64,000 nucleotides of DNA from NCBI GenBank assembly GCA_037349315.1, contig JBAIAC010000001.1, positions 992,001 to 1,056,000 of the forward strand, given 5' to 3'. Position 1 is the stretch's first letter. The number at the start of each line of letters is the position of its first letter. Made by a program: the position numbers and the translations under genes. Shown here one piece after another: positions 43,144 through 54,357 of this stretch. This DNA is from Chelydra serpentina. Lineage: Eukaryota > Chordata > Testudines > Chelydridae. The notes under the pieces are model-generated. The model did no database searches. It saw nothing but the letters and a program-made list of their open reading frames with translations, and was not told where the DNA came from.

Positions 43144-44322
43144 TTGGTCTGTGCATGTACAGTACATAGTACAATCTGACTCTGATTAGTGCAAGCATAA
43201 TAAAAATGATAACAATAATGAGAATCCTGTTCCTAGTGAAGTCATTGGAAACAGGATTGGGACGACAGAGAGGACCTTACATGAAAGAGCTGCTATCATC
43301 AGAGAGAGGCTGAGGAAAAAGTCATGGCAACTGAGATTGAGGGTGAGCCCAAAAGCAAAGAGATAGGCAGAGAGAGGACCTGGGTGCCAAGTGGGACACA
43401 AAGGTGGGCAAGGTGGCTAGCTGGAGAGCGCATGCTCTGATAAAAGAAAAAGAAAACACAAGCAAGCCTGAGAGAGAGCATACTCCCAAGAAGAGAAAGG
43501 CATGGCCAGAGAGAGATTAAGGAGATCCAAACCTGGGAAATCTGTTTGGGCAACAAAGTTATAATCTGAGATTTAATAAAAAGTTGTTCATATCATAAAA
43601 GATGTAAGCGAGACCTTAAAAAGTAATTTCCATTGGGTGCTGAGAAGGCATGCACATGTTTTTCTCATCATTCTAAAATGTGTTACAAAACATCGATAAC
43701 TTTTCAAAAAAGTTTTAAAGACTTTGTGAAACCTAAAACTTCTTCATGTTCTCCCATCCTCATGTATGTATGGGAGTGTATTATAATAACATCATAATAG
43801 TCAAGTAATAGTTAGGCTACACAATCTTTTTTGTCATTACTTTTACTTAACATTTCATGGATATTGGACAGGGGAGTAAAAATAATGTTATTTGACACTG
43901 GAAATAGCCTGCTTTGGAATATAATGGATTAAAGCAAAATTTAATCAAGATTAGAAGAAAACATCATTTAAAAAAATCATAATATCAGCACAACAAAGTC
44001 ACTAATAGTTTTACAGTACTCTACATGATTTTACATGTATGCTGATGCACTCTTTAAAACAAAAATAAGATATTGCAGAATGCATGGTGGCCATAGCCAT
44101 TTTCATATATTTTAAGAAAGGAAGCTATTCATTGCATTCAAATATCATTCTAATTCAGTCTCCAAATATGAACAAGCAGAAAAGCAGATCAATAGGAACT
44201 ATAATAAATTCTGAATGGGAACTCGAGACCTTTATTTTTAAATTAGCTGATAGTTGTAAATATCCTGCGAAGCTGTTTAGCTGTTTGGCTACTGCAGGAT
44301 CTTGGTATAGGCCTCCTGCACC
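43144..44322. other. Unassigned, AT-rich
   Basis: The first 60 bp continue the old repeat split by MITE copy 4. The rest shows no gene or repeat I can name. Confidence 0.4.
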
Positions 44323-44646
44323 CAGTAGCGCAGCCAGGTCCGGAGCGCAGGGAGAGCGGCGCTATAAAAAGGCGCCTCCCCCTGTACTCACCCGGCGGCG
44401 CTCTGGGTCTTTGGCGGCACTTTGGCGGCAGGTCCTCACTCACTCTGGGTCTTCGATGGTACCCGCCCCCGAAATGCCGCTGAAGACCCGGAGTGCCGCC
44501 AGGTGAGTGCAAGAAGCGGCGCTTAAAAAGGAGCGGCGCCTTTTTTTAGCGCTGCTAAAAAAAGGCGCCGCTTTCTTTTTAAGGTGCCGCTTCTGCTCAC
44601 AGGGGGAGCGACCGCTCCCCCTGCTCCCCCCCTGGCTATGCTACTG
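44323..44646. mobile_element. hAT-type MITE with long internal hairpin
   Basis: 324 bp between perfect CCTGCACC duplications (44315-44322, 44647-44654). Ends CAGTAGCGCAGCCAGG and CCTGGCTATGCTACTG. An internal near-perfect palindrome spans 44512-44594, arms of about 40 bp around a 3-base loop, with GCGGCGCC repeated in the stem. Confidence 0.9.
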
Positions 44647-44654
44647 CCTGCACC

Positions 44655-47351
44655 TATCTGGTTCCTTCCTATATAATATTATGCACAAGTAGGGCAACTT
44701 GGAAGATCCTGTTTGGCGATGCTAGCTGCAGACAGCCTATTGCATCAGTTTCTTGCTTCACTGGCTTCCAGGAAAAATTTAAGTTGTTAACTCTGAGCTA
44801 AAAAGCTTTGTATAACTTGTTTACCGGCTATGTGAGAGATCACTTTCTCCCCACATACTATCAGAGTAGTTATGATCAGCTGAGGCACTCAAGCCAACAT
44901 CCCCAAATTTAAATGGCTAGCTGATCTTACTGGAAATTCCTCAACTCTGGTATTTATTTCCCTTAGTAGTCTGACAGAATCCAAGTTTGGTGACATTTAT
45001 CATACCCTGCAAAGTTTGTCTCTTTTCACAGGCTTCTCTCAGGTGTGTTGTGGGAGAGAGTCTCTTCCATTTATTGTATTAATTTAATACATCCATCATA
45101 AGACTGTTGGTAGCTGGGGACATTTGATAAATAAAAATATTCACTCAATAATATATTGAGAACTTTTGGAATGAAGGAGGTGGTATAGTGGGTGAATATA
45201 TTAGCCTCTCACCTCTGGATGATTGGATTCAAGCCAGGTCATAAATGACATGCCTTTGAAGGTTTCCCTATGGTCTGTAGTGGACTTCAGTCCACATGAT
45301 AAAAAAACCTCAAAGCAGTTGACAGTTCCTGAACAATGCTGGAGCAGAAAGCAATTTTCAAGTTAGAATGGAGAAATGTTGATGGCACTTTGTGTGGATA
45401 GATGCATTGTACCGGAATGACTTCATTTCCAAGCACACAAAGCTTCACACAAACAAAAAAACAGTCTGGGGCCAGCCCTCTGATCTGGCAACAGCACAAT
45501 GGCTGCCTTGTAGAGGATATAAGATTGATCCTGAGTTCATTAGGCTGCCAGCAGCTGGGAGTTTAGCAGTCACAATATGCTCAAGTTCTGGGGGAGAACC
45601 ACAGTAGAGGCAGTGTCCTGTCAATTACAGCTTGAATAGGTCATTTTGACATCGCGCTGTAGAGAAGGTAAAAAAGTAGGATGCCAGAAGACTCCACTCC
45701 ACCCCAATGACCACTCTTCTGTTAAAAGACTCGTGTTATTTCGTACATCCCAAATATATTTTTTCCAATACATTCTGAATAGTCTCCACAAATGCGTGTA
45801 TACAAATAGGGATTCATTTCCAAGCTGGCTTCTGAAATTGTATCCACAAAATCATACATGTAAAATCCATATTTGCACAAGCAAATTGTGTAACTATGCA
45901 TCTAGCTATTCAATTTATGGTGCAAAAATGTGTGTGCAATTTTGGAGGCTTGTTTGAAAACTGAGCCCCTGTGTTATAACAAATAAATCATCAACAAAAG
46001 AATAACCAATATCTGAAGATAGGAAAATCCTCTTTTTACACCCTACTACAGCGTAGGATTACAAATGATACACAGTAGATAATTTGAAAAACAGCCTATG
46101 ACAGATAACTTACAGTAAATAGGACAGACTAAGGTGATACAAAACAGCTTTTGGTTTTCCACATATTCAACCTGCACTGAAGGATTTTCCATCACCATAG
46201 TAATTAAGTTGTTAGTTCATGTAAACATGCAAGTCAAACAAATGAATGCTGCAAACACAGGATATGAATTAGTGTTAGCAGAATACAAAATGCAAACATT
46301 ATTGTGCCTCCCATATTAGTGGCATTAAATGTAATGTTAAGTAACAGGCTCATTGTACTTCTTGTCATTTAAATTCTAGCTTTGGTCAGTTAAAATGGTC
46401 CCAATTCAACCATTAAACTGTTTCTCATATAAGACATAATTCCTATGTATTTTCCTAAGTAATATATAACATGGCTTACAATTGTTCTGGATTGTCCGGG
46501 ACAGTCTTGCCACTGACCAAGGTGTCTCGCGGTGTGGGAGCGCTGCTCTTTGGGCTCCCACACCGCGAGACTGTTCCTGCAGTACCTCTGATTGACACCC
46601 CGTTCCTAAATTACATAGGCAGAGCAGGGAGCAGAATGCCAATCAGAGCAGCAAGAAAAGAAAAGAGAAAGAAGGGGAGAGAGGAAGACAGATATGGAAG
46701 GAGGGGGGAGAAGAAAAACAAGGTGGGGGAGAGGAGAGAGAAACAACAATGAATTAATTATCTCAATTGAATGCACAAACTAATACATCTGCGAAGACAT
46801 TTTAACATTGCACCCCAGCCCCACCTCCCCAGAGCTCCACCTCTGCTAGGGGGAGGGTCCCAGAGCCCAGGCTCCAGCCTGAGCCCAAACATCCATACCT
46901 CAATTTTACAGCCCTGCAGCCTGAGCCCAATACGCCAAGTCAGCTGACACAGGCCAGCCATGGGTATTTAATTGCAATGTAGATATATACCCACTGTTAC
47001 ATGCTAAAACTGCAACTGCTGAAGAGGCTTCACCCGGACTCCCTGACCAGTACATTGCCACTGGACTCTGCTAGGCCTCAGGGGCTCCTAATCCTGAGCC
47101 ATGATTAGGTCTCACACCTTGTAAGGCAGATATACTATATGATTTCTATAACCCTCACAGGTACTTACGCAATCATTATTTTTATTAAGCAACTAAAGCA
47201 GTAAAGGAAAAGGTATATGCTACAAGGGGTTTTAACTCCTTTCTGAAGGCATTGACTTAGGTTAGGTTAGACTTGTCCAGATGGGCTTATGAAGTTGTTG
47301 TCTGTACAAGGATGAATATCCTGCTGCTTAGAGGCTCGGCACTTTGGAGTG
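44655..47351. other. Unassigned sequence with SINE-like and palindromic parts
   Basis: About 45172-45290 looks like an old tRNA-derived SINE: TGGTATAGTGGGTGAA resembles an A box and GGATTCAAGCC a B box, 35-45 bp apart. A perfect 18-bp stem lies at 46524-46571. 46650-46745 is a purine tract. No coding sequence recognised. Confidence 0.45.
46524..46571. repeat. Perfect CpG-containing inverted repeat
   Basis: Arms 46524-46541 (GTCTCGCGGTGTGGGAGC) and 46554-46571 (its exact reverse complement), loop 12 bases. Outer GGACAGTCT / AGACTGTTCC words add weak stem extension. No known element is identified. Confidence 0.85.
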
Positions 47352-49764
47352 TCATAGAATCATAGAATATTAGGGTTGGAAGAGACCTCAGGAGGTCATC
47401 TAGTACAATCCCCTGCTCAAAGCAACTAAATCATCCCAGTCAAGGCTTTGTCAAACCGGGCCTTAAAAACCTCTAAGGATGGAGATTCCACCACTCATAG
47501 ACTCATAGACTCATAGACTTTAAGGTCAGAAGGGACCATTATGGTCATCTAGTCTGACCTCCTGCACAATGCAGGCCACAGAATCTCACCCACCCACTCC
47601 TGGAATAATCCTTTCACCTATGTCTCAGCTATTGAAGTCCTCAAATCATGGTTTAAAGACTTCAAGATGCAGAGAATCCTCCAGTAAGTGACCCGTGCCC
47701 CATGCTGCAGAGGAAGGCAAAAAACCTTCAGGGCCTCTGCCAATCTATCCTGGAGGAAAATTCCTTCCTGACCCCAAATATGGCAATCAGCTGAACCCTG
47801 AGCATGTGGGCAAGACTCACCAGCCAGACACCCAGGAAAAAGTTCTCTGTAGTAACGTCTAACATTCCATCATTGACCATTGGTCCTATTTACCACTGAT
47901 GGCAATTAATTGACCTTTGACTAAGATCATGTTATCCCATCAAACCATCTCCTCCATAAAACGTATCTAGCTTAATCTTGAAGCCAGATAGGTCTTTTGC
48001 CCCCACTGCTTCCCTTGGAAGGCTGTTCCAGAACTTCACTCCTCTGATGGTTAGAAACCTTCATCTAATTTCAAGTCTAAACTTCCTGATGGCCAGTTTA
48101 TATCCATTTGTTCTTGTGTCCACATTAGTACTGAGCTGAAATAATTCCTCTCCCTCCCTGGTATTTATCCCTCTGATATATTTAAAGAGAGCAATCATAT
48201 CTCCCCTCAGCCTTCTTTTGGTTAAGGTAAACAAACCAAGCTCCTTGAGTCTCCTTTCATACGACAGGTTTTCCATTCCTCGGATCATCCTAGTGGCCCT
48301 TCTTTGTACCTGTTCCAGTTTGAATTCATCCTTCTTAAACATGGGAGACCAGAACTGCACATAGTATTCCAAATGAGGTCTCACCAATGCCTTGTATAAC
48401 GGTACTAACACCTCCTTATCTCTACTAGAAATACCTCGCCTAATGCATCCCAAGACCGCATTAGCTTTTTTCACAGCCACATCACATTGGTGACTCATAG
48501 TGATCAACCAGGACTCCGAGGTCCTTCTCCTCTTCCTTTACTTCCAACTGATGCGTCCCCATCTTATAACTAAAATTCTTGTTATTAATCCCTAAATGCA
48601 TAACCTTACACTTCTCACTATTAAATTTCATCCTATTACTATTACTCCAGTTTACAAGGTTATCCAGATCTTCCTGTAGGATATCCCGATCCTTTTCTGA
48701 ATTGGCAATACCTCCCAACTTTGTGTCATCTGCAAACTTATTAGCACACTCCCACTTTTGGTTCCGAGGTCAGTAATAAAAAGATTAAATAAAATTGGTC
48801 CCAAAACTGAACCTTGAGGAACTCCACTAGTAACCTCCCTCCAACCTGACAGTTCACCTTTCAGTATGACCTGCTGTAGTCTCCCCTTTAACCAGTTCCT
48901 TATCCACCTCTCAATTTTCATATTGATCCCCATCTTACCACCTCCCTAGGTAACCCATTCCAGTGCTTCACTACCCTTCTAGTGAAACAGTGTTTCCTAA
49001 TATCCAACCTAGACCTCCCACACTGAAACTTGAGAAACATTGCTTCTTGTTCTGTCATCTGCCACCACTGAGAACAGCCTAGATCCATTCTCTTTGGAAC
49101 CCCCCCCTAAAGGTAAATGAAGGCTGCTATCAAATCCCCCCTCACTCTTCTCTTCTGCAGACTAAACAAGCCCAGTTTCCTCAGCCTCTCCTCATAAGTC
49201 ATGTGCCCCAGCCCCCTAATCATTTTCGTTGCCCTCCGCTGGACTCTCTCCAATTTGTCCACATCCCTTCTGTAGTGTGGGGCCCAAAACTGGATGCAAT
49301 ACTCCAGGTGTGGCCTCACCAGTGCCAAATAGAAGGGAATAATCACTTCCCTTGATCTGCTGGCAATACTCCTACTAATACAGCCCAATATGCTGTTGGC
49401 CTTCTTGGCAACAAGGGAACACTGTTGACTCATATCCAGCTTCTTGTCCACTGTAATCCCCAGGTCCTTTTCTGCAGAACTGCCGCTTAGCGAGTCTGTC
49501 CCCAGCCTGTAGCAGTGCCTGAGATTCTTCCTTCCTAAGTGCAGATCTCTGCACTTGTCCTTGTTGAACCTCATCAGATTTCTTTTGGTCCAATCCTCCA
49601 ATTTGTCTAGGTCACTCTGGACCCTATCCCTACCTTCCAGCGTATCTACCTCTCCCTCCAGCATAGTATCATCTGCGAACTTGCTGAGGATGCAATCAAT
49701 CCCATCATCCAGATCATTAATAAAGATGTTGAACAAAACTGGCCCCAGGACCGACCCCTGTTAG
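47352..49764 (-). mobile_element. CR1 LINE, outer copy, interrupted by another CR1
   Basis: Minus-strand CR1 tail (TCATAGAATCATAGAATATT on plus) and 3' UTR at 47352-47495, then resumes at about 48938 (ACCACCTCCCTAGGTAACCC) and runs to a 5' truncation at 49764. Coding part 49736-49107: [46 protein letters not shown]. The RT is truncated and its end is interrupted. Confidence 0.92.
47496..48937 (-). mobile_element. CR1 LINE of another subfamily, inserted in CR1
   Basis: Begins on plus with TCATAGAC repeats (47496-47518) and a long 3' UTR to about 48060. Then comes minus-strand RT C-terminal coding sequence (48940-48061): [18 protein letters not shown], a frameshift near 48715, then [33 protein letters not shown] and RPHLEYYVQFW. 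ACCAC flanks it on both sides. The tail and UTR differ from the outer copy. Confidence 0.9.
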
Positions 49765-52460
49765 TCTTCCCCTTAGCTGGAAGTCCAGTGCAGCACAGGA
49801 CTTTGATCTGTACTTCACTGGATTTGCCTGTGCTGTCTCTACATAGAGCTGTGCTCAAAGCAGGGCACATTGCAACAACAGGATGGAGTTCAAAGTTCCT
49901 GCTCACTCTGTTAGTGGCAATTCAGCTATCATAATCAACCCTCTCCTTATAGCCTCTTTCCCATGGAGGGGCAAGAACAGTTGGGCCCCTCTCCTTCTAC
50001 ATAGGAGGGAGACAGCAGAATAATTCTGCTTCCCCGCTTCCCCACAACCCTGCCTGAAGAGAGAGGTGGGTTCTGATGGCTCCCTTCAGAGACAGAAACA
50101 TCCCCCTGGTTCCCTTCCTCTTGTCTGTGGAGATGGGGAGGGAAGAACTTCTCTGTCTCGGGGGCAGGGGTCTGAGGAGAGGCACTTGAAGGCTGGAACC
50201 GTCCTGCTCCTCTGACAATACCATGGAAGGTACTCTTGCCTGTCTACCACTAGTGTTAGTGCACGTCCTGGTGTGTGACTAGTGTGTGTGGATGCTGGCA
50301 TATATCAGGTATGCATGGATGTGGGTGAAGACTGTTTATGCTTGGGTAATGACATGCATACAGGTGCATGGCTTAGGGGGTATAAAGGGAATGAAGACTG
50401 ATGCAGGAGTTTGTGGGGAGACTATATGAGGAAAGGAAGAAAAATTGTGTGATGGAGAATGGGGAGGTGGTCACTTCACATTTTATTTGAGGACCTATTA
50501 AAAATGGTTAAGCTCGTGGTCCATCAAACTGGATCACCATTTCACCACTGAAATCTCAGCCCTTCTTCCCTTTTGCTTTTCCAAAGGCTAAATGCAGAGG
50601 AGTAAACCAAAGCCACAAAGTCTATCCTCCTTCCCCAAACATGGACAAAGTCACCTTTGCAACACTTTCAGCTTTCATTGGCAAGCAGTAGGCTGAAACT
50701 GCTCAAACCCAGGCCTCCATTATGATAAAACATTTTGTTGCTAGCCTGCTGAACTGGTTCAGCTCAATGTCTTGTCAGCTTTCTCAAGGAGCAATCTTTC
50801 CTAAATCATGGAGCTTCAACACCTTCATTTGTAGTACATGTAAAGAAGTTTTGTGACTGGCTCCATCAGCGCTCGTTGCTCTCCTCATTAATCAATGCCA
50901 GGGATGCCAAACCTGGAAATTCCTTCTATGTCAAAGAATTGAGGCCTTCCTAGCCACTAGCAAGAGAAAACTTGTAGGTTTTTTATTTTGTATAGTTTGT
51001 TCTATCTCCAACTCTTTGTATTCTTGCGGGTATGGAGAGAGGGCAGCACAGCATCTTTAGGAAGTGTTCAGAGTGTGGTTGGACATGTCCCTCACAGACT
51101 GGCATAAATGTTGAATCTTGAGCCTGGGAAAAGAGTATGACTGGCACAGCTATGAGACTTGCTTCCAAATGTCCCTGCAAGTTGTTAGCTCCCATCTAGC
51201 CTCTCTTGGCCTCCTCTGATGTTTCCCAGACATCTAATATAAAGTCAGCCTAGCAGACCTGGAGATTTTACATCAGTGTTGCATGTATCAGCCAGATCGG
51301 TCCCAAAGCTAGACCTCAACAACCCCCTGTTGGCCATCAACAGACAATTCATCAATTTCATCTTAATGTATAACGACTCTAGAATTTTTGATGACAATGC
51401 ACTACTCTGGTCATCAATACCAACTCCATGTCAAGTGAAGCTTTGCCTGCTCTGCACTAATGGAACTCCACTTTATACTTGACTCTGTCTTCTATTCCTG
51501 ACATAAGAAAGTCCATGACTCTGCTGAGGCAATTGAAGCCACTGATGGATCAGATCTTTGACTGAAGAACACAGCAAGAAATAATGAACAGCCTGATGTG
51601 TTCACTTAATTTGTACTGAAAAGTTTTGCACTGGTGTACTGAAATTTAGTCTCAGTGCCAACAATACTGTCAGCCCTTAATATCATGGGAGCATAAAATG
51701 TAATGGAATTGAGGCTTGCACCTCTATGTCTCAACTTCAACACACTTTATGTAATGGTGAGCTCTGATGCCATCAGCAGATCCTGTACCACTGGCCTCAG
51801 AGAAGCAGGTGTCTATGAATGCTTCAGATACCTTGACATATTTGTCCAGTGATCTTGTAAATTATGAACTCTGTCCTTGAGCTCGGTTAATATGTGCCTA
51901 GGTTGCATACAGGAATATAATGATGAGTAGCGATTAGTATCTTGCGAGAATTCATAATTATTTGTATTGTTTGATGGGCTCATATAAAAACAAACTACCT
52001 CATTCAGACTGAAGAAATTTTTTATTATAAAATGTATGAGTCATATTTATTTGTCACTTGTACATATAACTCAGATGAACTAAATGTGTATCAAATATGA
52101 TTTGCATATGTTAAACACATATTTTTATACAGTAAGCTACATATGAAATTGTGTGATCCACAATAAGGTCATCAGATCTGCAAACTCCATGTATATAATA
52201 TGTGATTAAAGTAACCCAAACCATACCTTTCATGTATAAAAATATGAACATTAGCCTGTGAATCTTTTGTGAAACACATGGGAAAATGCAGCTCTTAATC
52301 TGCATGATAAGGGATTTTTGAAAAATTTCAGATAGCTGTTAAAATGTAATATGCTAGTTTTGATTATTAGACAGAAACAATGACTGAAGAACACAAAGAG
52401 CACAACAGGTGGGGGATGTTGTAAGCTATTATTGTACTCTCTCAATCTCAGGCTGACTGT
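49765..52460. other. 2.7 kb without recognisable feature
   Basis: Both strands were read. Only short open frames, no domain, no RNA gene and no clear repeat ends. Ends at the TGT target site of the large Harbinger element. Confidence 0.4.
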
Positions 52461-52850
52461 GGCCTGGTCTACACTAGGAGTTTATGTCAAATTTAGCAGC
52501 ATTAACTCGAATTAACCCTGCACCCATCCACACAACGAAGCTATTTATTTCGACATAATGGGCTCTTTAAATCGATTTCTTTACTCCTCCCCGACGAGGG
52601 GAGTAGCACTAAATTCGACATGGCCATGTCGAATTAGGGTTAGTTTGGACGGAATTCGACGCTAATAGCTCCGGGAGCTATCCCACAGTGCACCATTCTG
52701 TGGACACTCTGGACAGCAGTCCGAGCTCGGATGCTCTGACCAGCCACAAAGGAAAAGACCCGGGAAAATTTGAATTCCTTTTCCTGTTTGGCCAGTTTGA
52801 ATTTCATTTCCTGTTTGGACATCGTGGCGAGCTCAGCAGCACTGGCAACG

Positions 52851-53426
52851 ATGCAAAGCTCTCCAGCAGAGGTGACCATGCAATCCCAGAATCGAAAGAG
52901 GGCTCCAGCATGGACTGATCGGGAAGTGTTGGATCTGATCGTTATATGGGGCGATGAGTCCGTGCTTTCAGAGCTGTGATCAAAAAGACGGAATGCGAAG
53001 ATCTACGAGAAGATCTCCAAGGCCATGACGGAGAGAGGATACGGCCGGGATGCAACGCAGTGCCGCGTGAAAATCAAGGAGCTGAGACAAGCGTACCAGA
53101 AGACCAAGGAGTCCAACGGACACTCCGGGTCTCAGCCCCAGACATGCCGTTTCTAGGCGGCACTGCATGCTATCCTAGGTGGGGCCGCCACCACTACCCC
53201 ACCCCGTCCGTGGACTCCAACGATGGGGTATTGTCAACGGCCGCTTCCTCAGAGGTTTTCACGGACGGGGAAGATGATGAAGGAGATGAGGAGGACGAGG
53301 CAGTCGACAGCGCTTTCAACACTGATTTCCCTGACAGCCAGGATCTCTTCATCACCCTGACGGAGATCCCCTACCAACCCTCCCAAGGCGGCAACCTGGA
53401 CCGTGAATCAGGGGAAGGATCAGTGG
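52851..53426 (+). pseudogene. Harbinger Myb/SANT-like protein, exon 1, with stops
   Basis: Starts at the ATG at 52851; WTDREVLDLIVIWGDESVL is the first helix of a trihelix/Myb-like domain, followed by NAKIYEKISKAMTERGY and CRVKIKELRQAYQKTKESN. Then an acidic region (DGEDDEGDEEDEAVDSAF) and SQDLFITLTEIPYQPSQGG. A TGA follows SEL near 52977, a TAG lies near 53154, and a frame change near 53195 restores the acidic frame. Donor GTGAGT at 53427. The partner protein normally acts with the transposase on DNA. Confidence 0.8.
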
Positions 53427-54357
53427 GTGAGTGTGTTAAACATTTCTTTTGAATAGAATAGACATGGTATTTTAGAAATGGGTTTTTAATGATTACTTTG
53501 CCCTAAGCGCTGTAGCTACATTCATGGCCAGTGCCTCTACTGGAAAAGTCTGTTAACATGTCTAGGGATAGAGCAGATATCCTCCTGGGACATCTCCATG
53601 AAGCTCTCCTGGAGGTACAGTGAAAGCCTTTGCATAAGTTTTCTGGGGAGAGCGGCCTTATTGCGTCCTCCATGGTAGGAAACTTTTCCGCACCAGGCTA
53701 GTAGCAGGTACTCCGGTATCATTGCCTGACAAAGCATGGCAGCATATGGCCCCGGTGTTTGCAGGCATTCACGCAGCATACGGTCTTTCTCTGTCTGCGT
53801 AATCCTCATCAGAGTGATATCAATCATGGTGACCTAGTTTGAATTAGGTGACTTTTAGTATGGGGACTGGTTGCCTGTTCCTTTTAAAGAAATGTACCCG
53901 GCGGTTTCTAGCCACGCGGTGGCGGTGAGGAGGGGGAACGTTCCTGCTTGGCGGTTCACCGGCAACATGCAGTGATCGTTCCCGGGAACAGCCACGCGGT
54001 GAGGGGGACAGGGGGAGTGTTCATGCTGGCCGGATCGCCGGCAGCAGGAACTGGCCAACGCTAGGAGCTGTGCTTGGAATGTGAAAGGAGGGCGCTGCTG
54101 TAAATTAAGCTTTCAGCAGCCAAAAGTCTACGGCTTACCATGTCCGGCTGCTAGCCGAATTCCGTTGTCCGGCACTGCTTGTGTGATCTGTACACCAAGA
54201 CTCCAGGCAATCAATATAAAGATTGAAAATTCGACCTTGTACTGAGTGCACATGTGATAGGTAGTGTGCATGGTCTTGTTCAGAGGGAAAGACTATATTC
54301 ATTGTTCGCGAAAATGTATCTTTGTGAGGAATTCACTCCCTTTTTGCCATCCCACAG
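53427..54357 (+). other. Intron of the Harbinger Myb-like gene
   Basis: GTGAGT at the start and a pyrimidine tract plus CCCACAG at the end (54351-54357). Exon 1 ends with one base of an Ala codon (G) that exon 2 completes (CT), so the splice is in frame. The antisense ORF 53537-53827 lies entirely inside. Confidence 0.75.
53537..53827 (-). CDS. Antisense ORF in Harbinger intron, unknown protein (96 aa)
   Basis: ATG at 53827: begins MIDITLMRITQTEKDRMLRE, then CLQTPGPYAAMLCQAMIP, KVSYHGGRNKAALPRKL and SFMEMSQEDICSIPRH. No signal peptide, membrane segment or known domain recognised. It lies on the same strand as the transposase, about 4.3 kb downstream of it. A homologous frame is found at 29380-29610 in Harbinger element 2. 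In the core the two copies differ by mostly synonymous changes (for example CGC/AGG Arg, GCC/GCG Ala, CCC/CCA Pro), which argues for past selection on this frame. Confidence 0.55.
   Translation of the reverse strand: MIDITLMRITQTEKDRMLRECLQTPGPYAAMLCQAMIPEYLLLAWCGKVSYHGGRNKAALPRKLMQRLSLYLQESFMEMSQEDICSIPRHVNRLFQ

Noticed and set aside
52976..53200. Basic ORF start at 52976 as a separate protein
   Set aside because: It is the wrong frame of the Myb-like domain; only the acidic part after about 53195 is the true frame.
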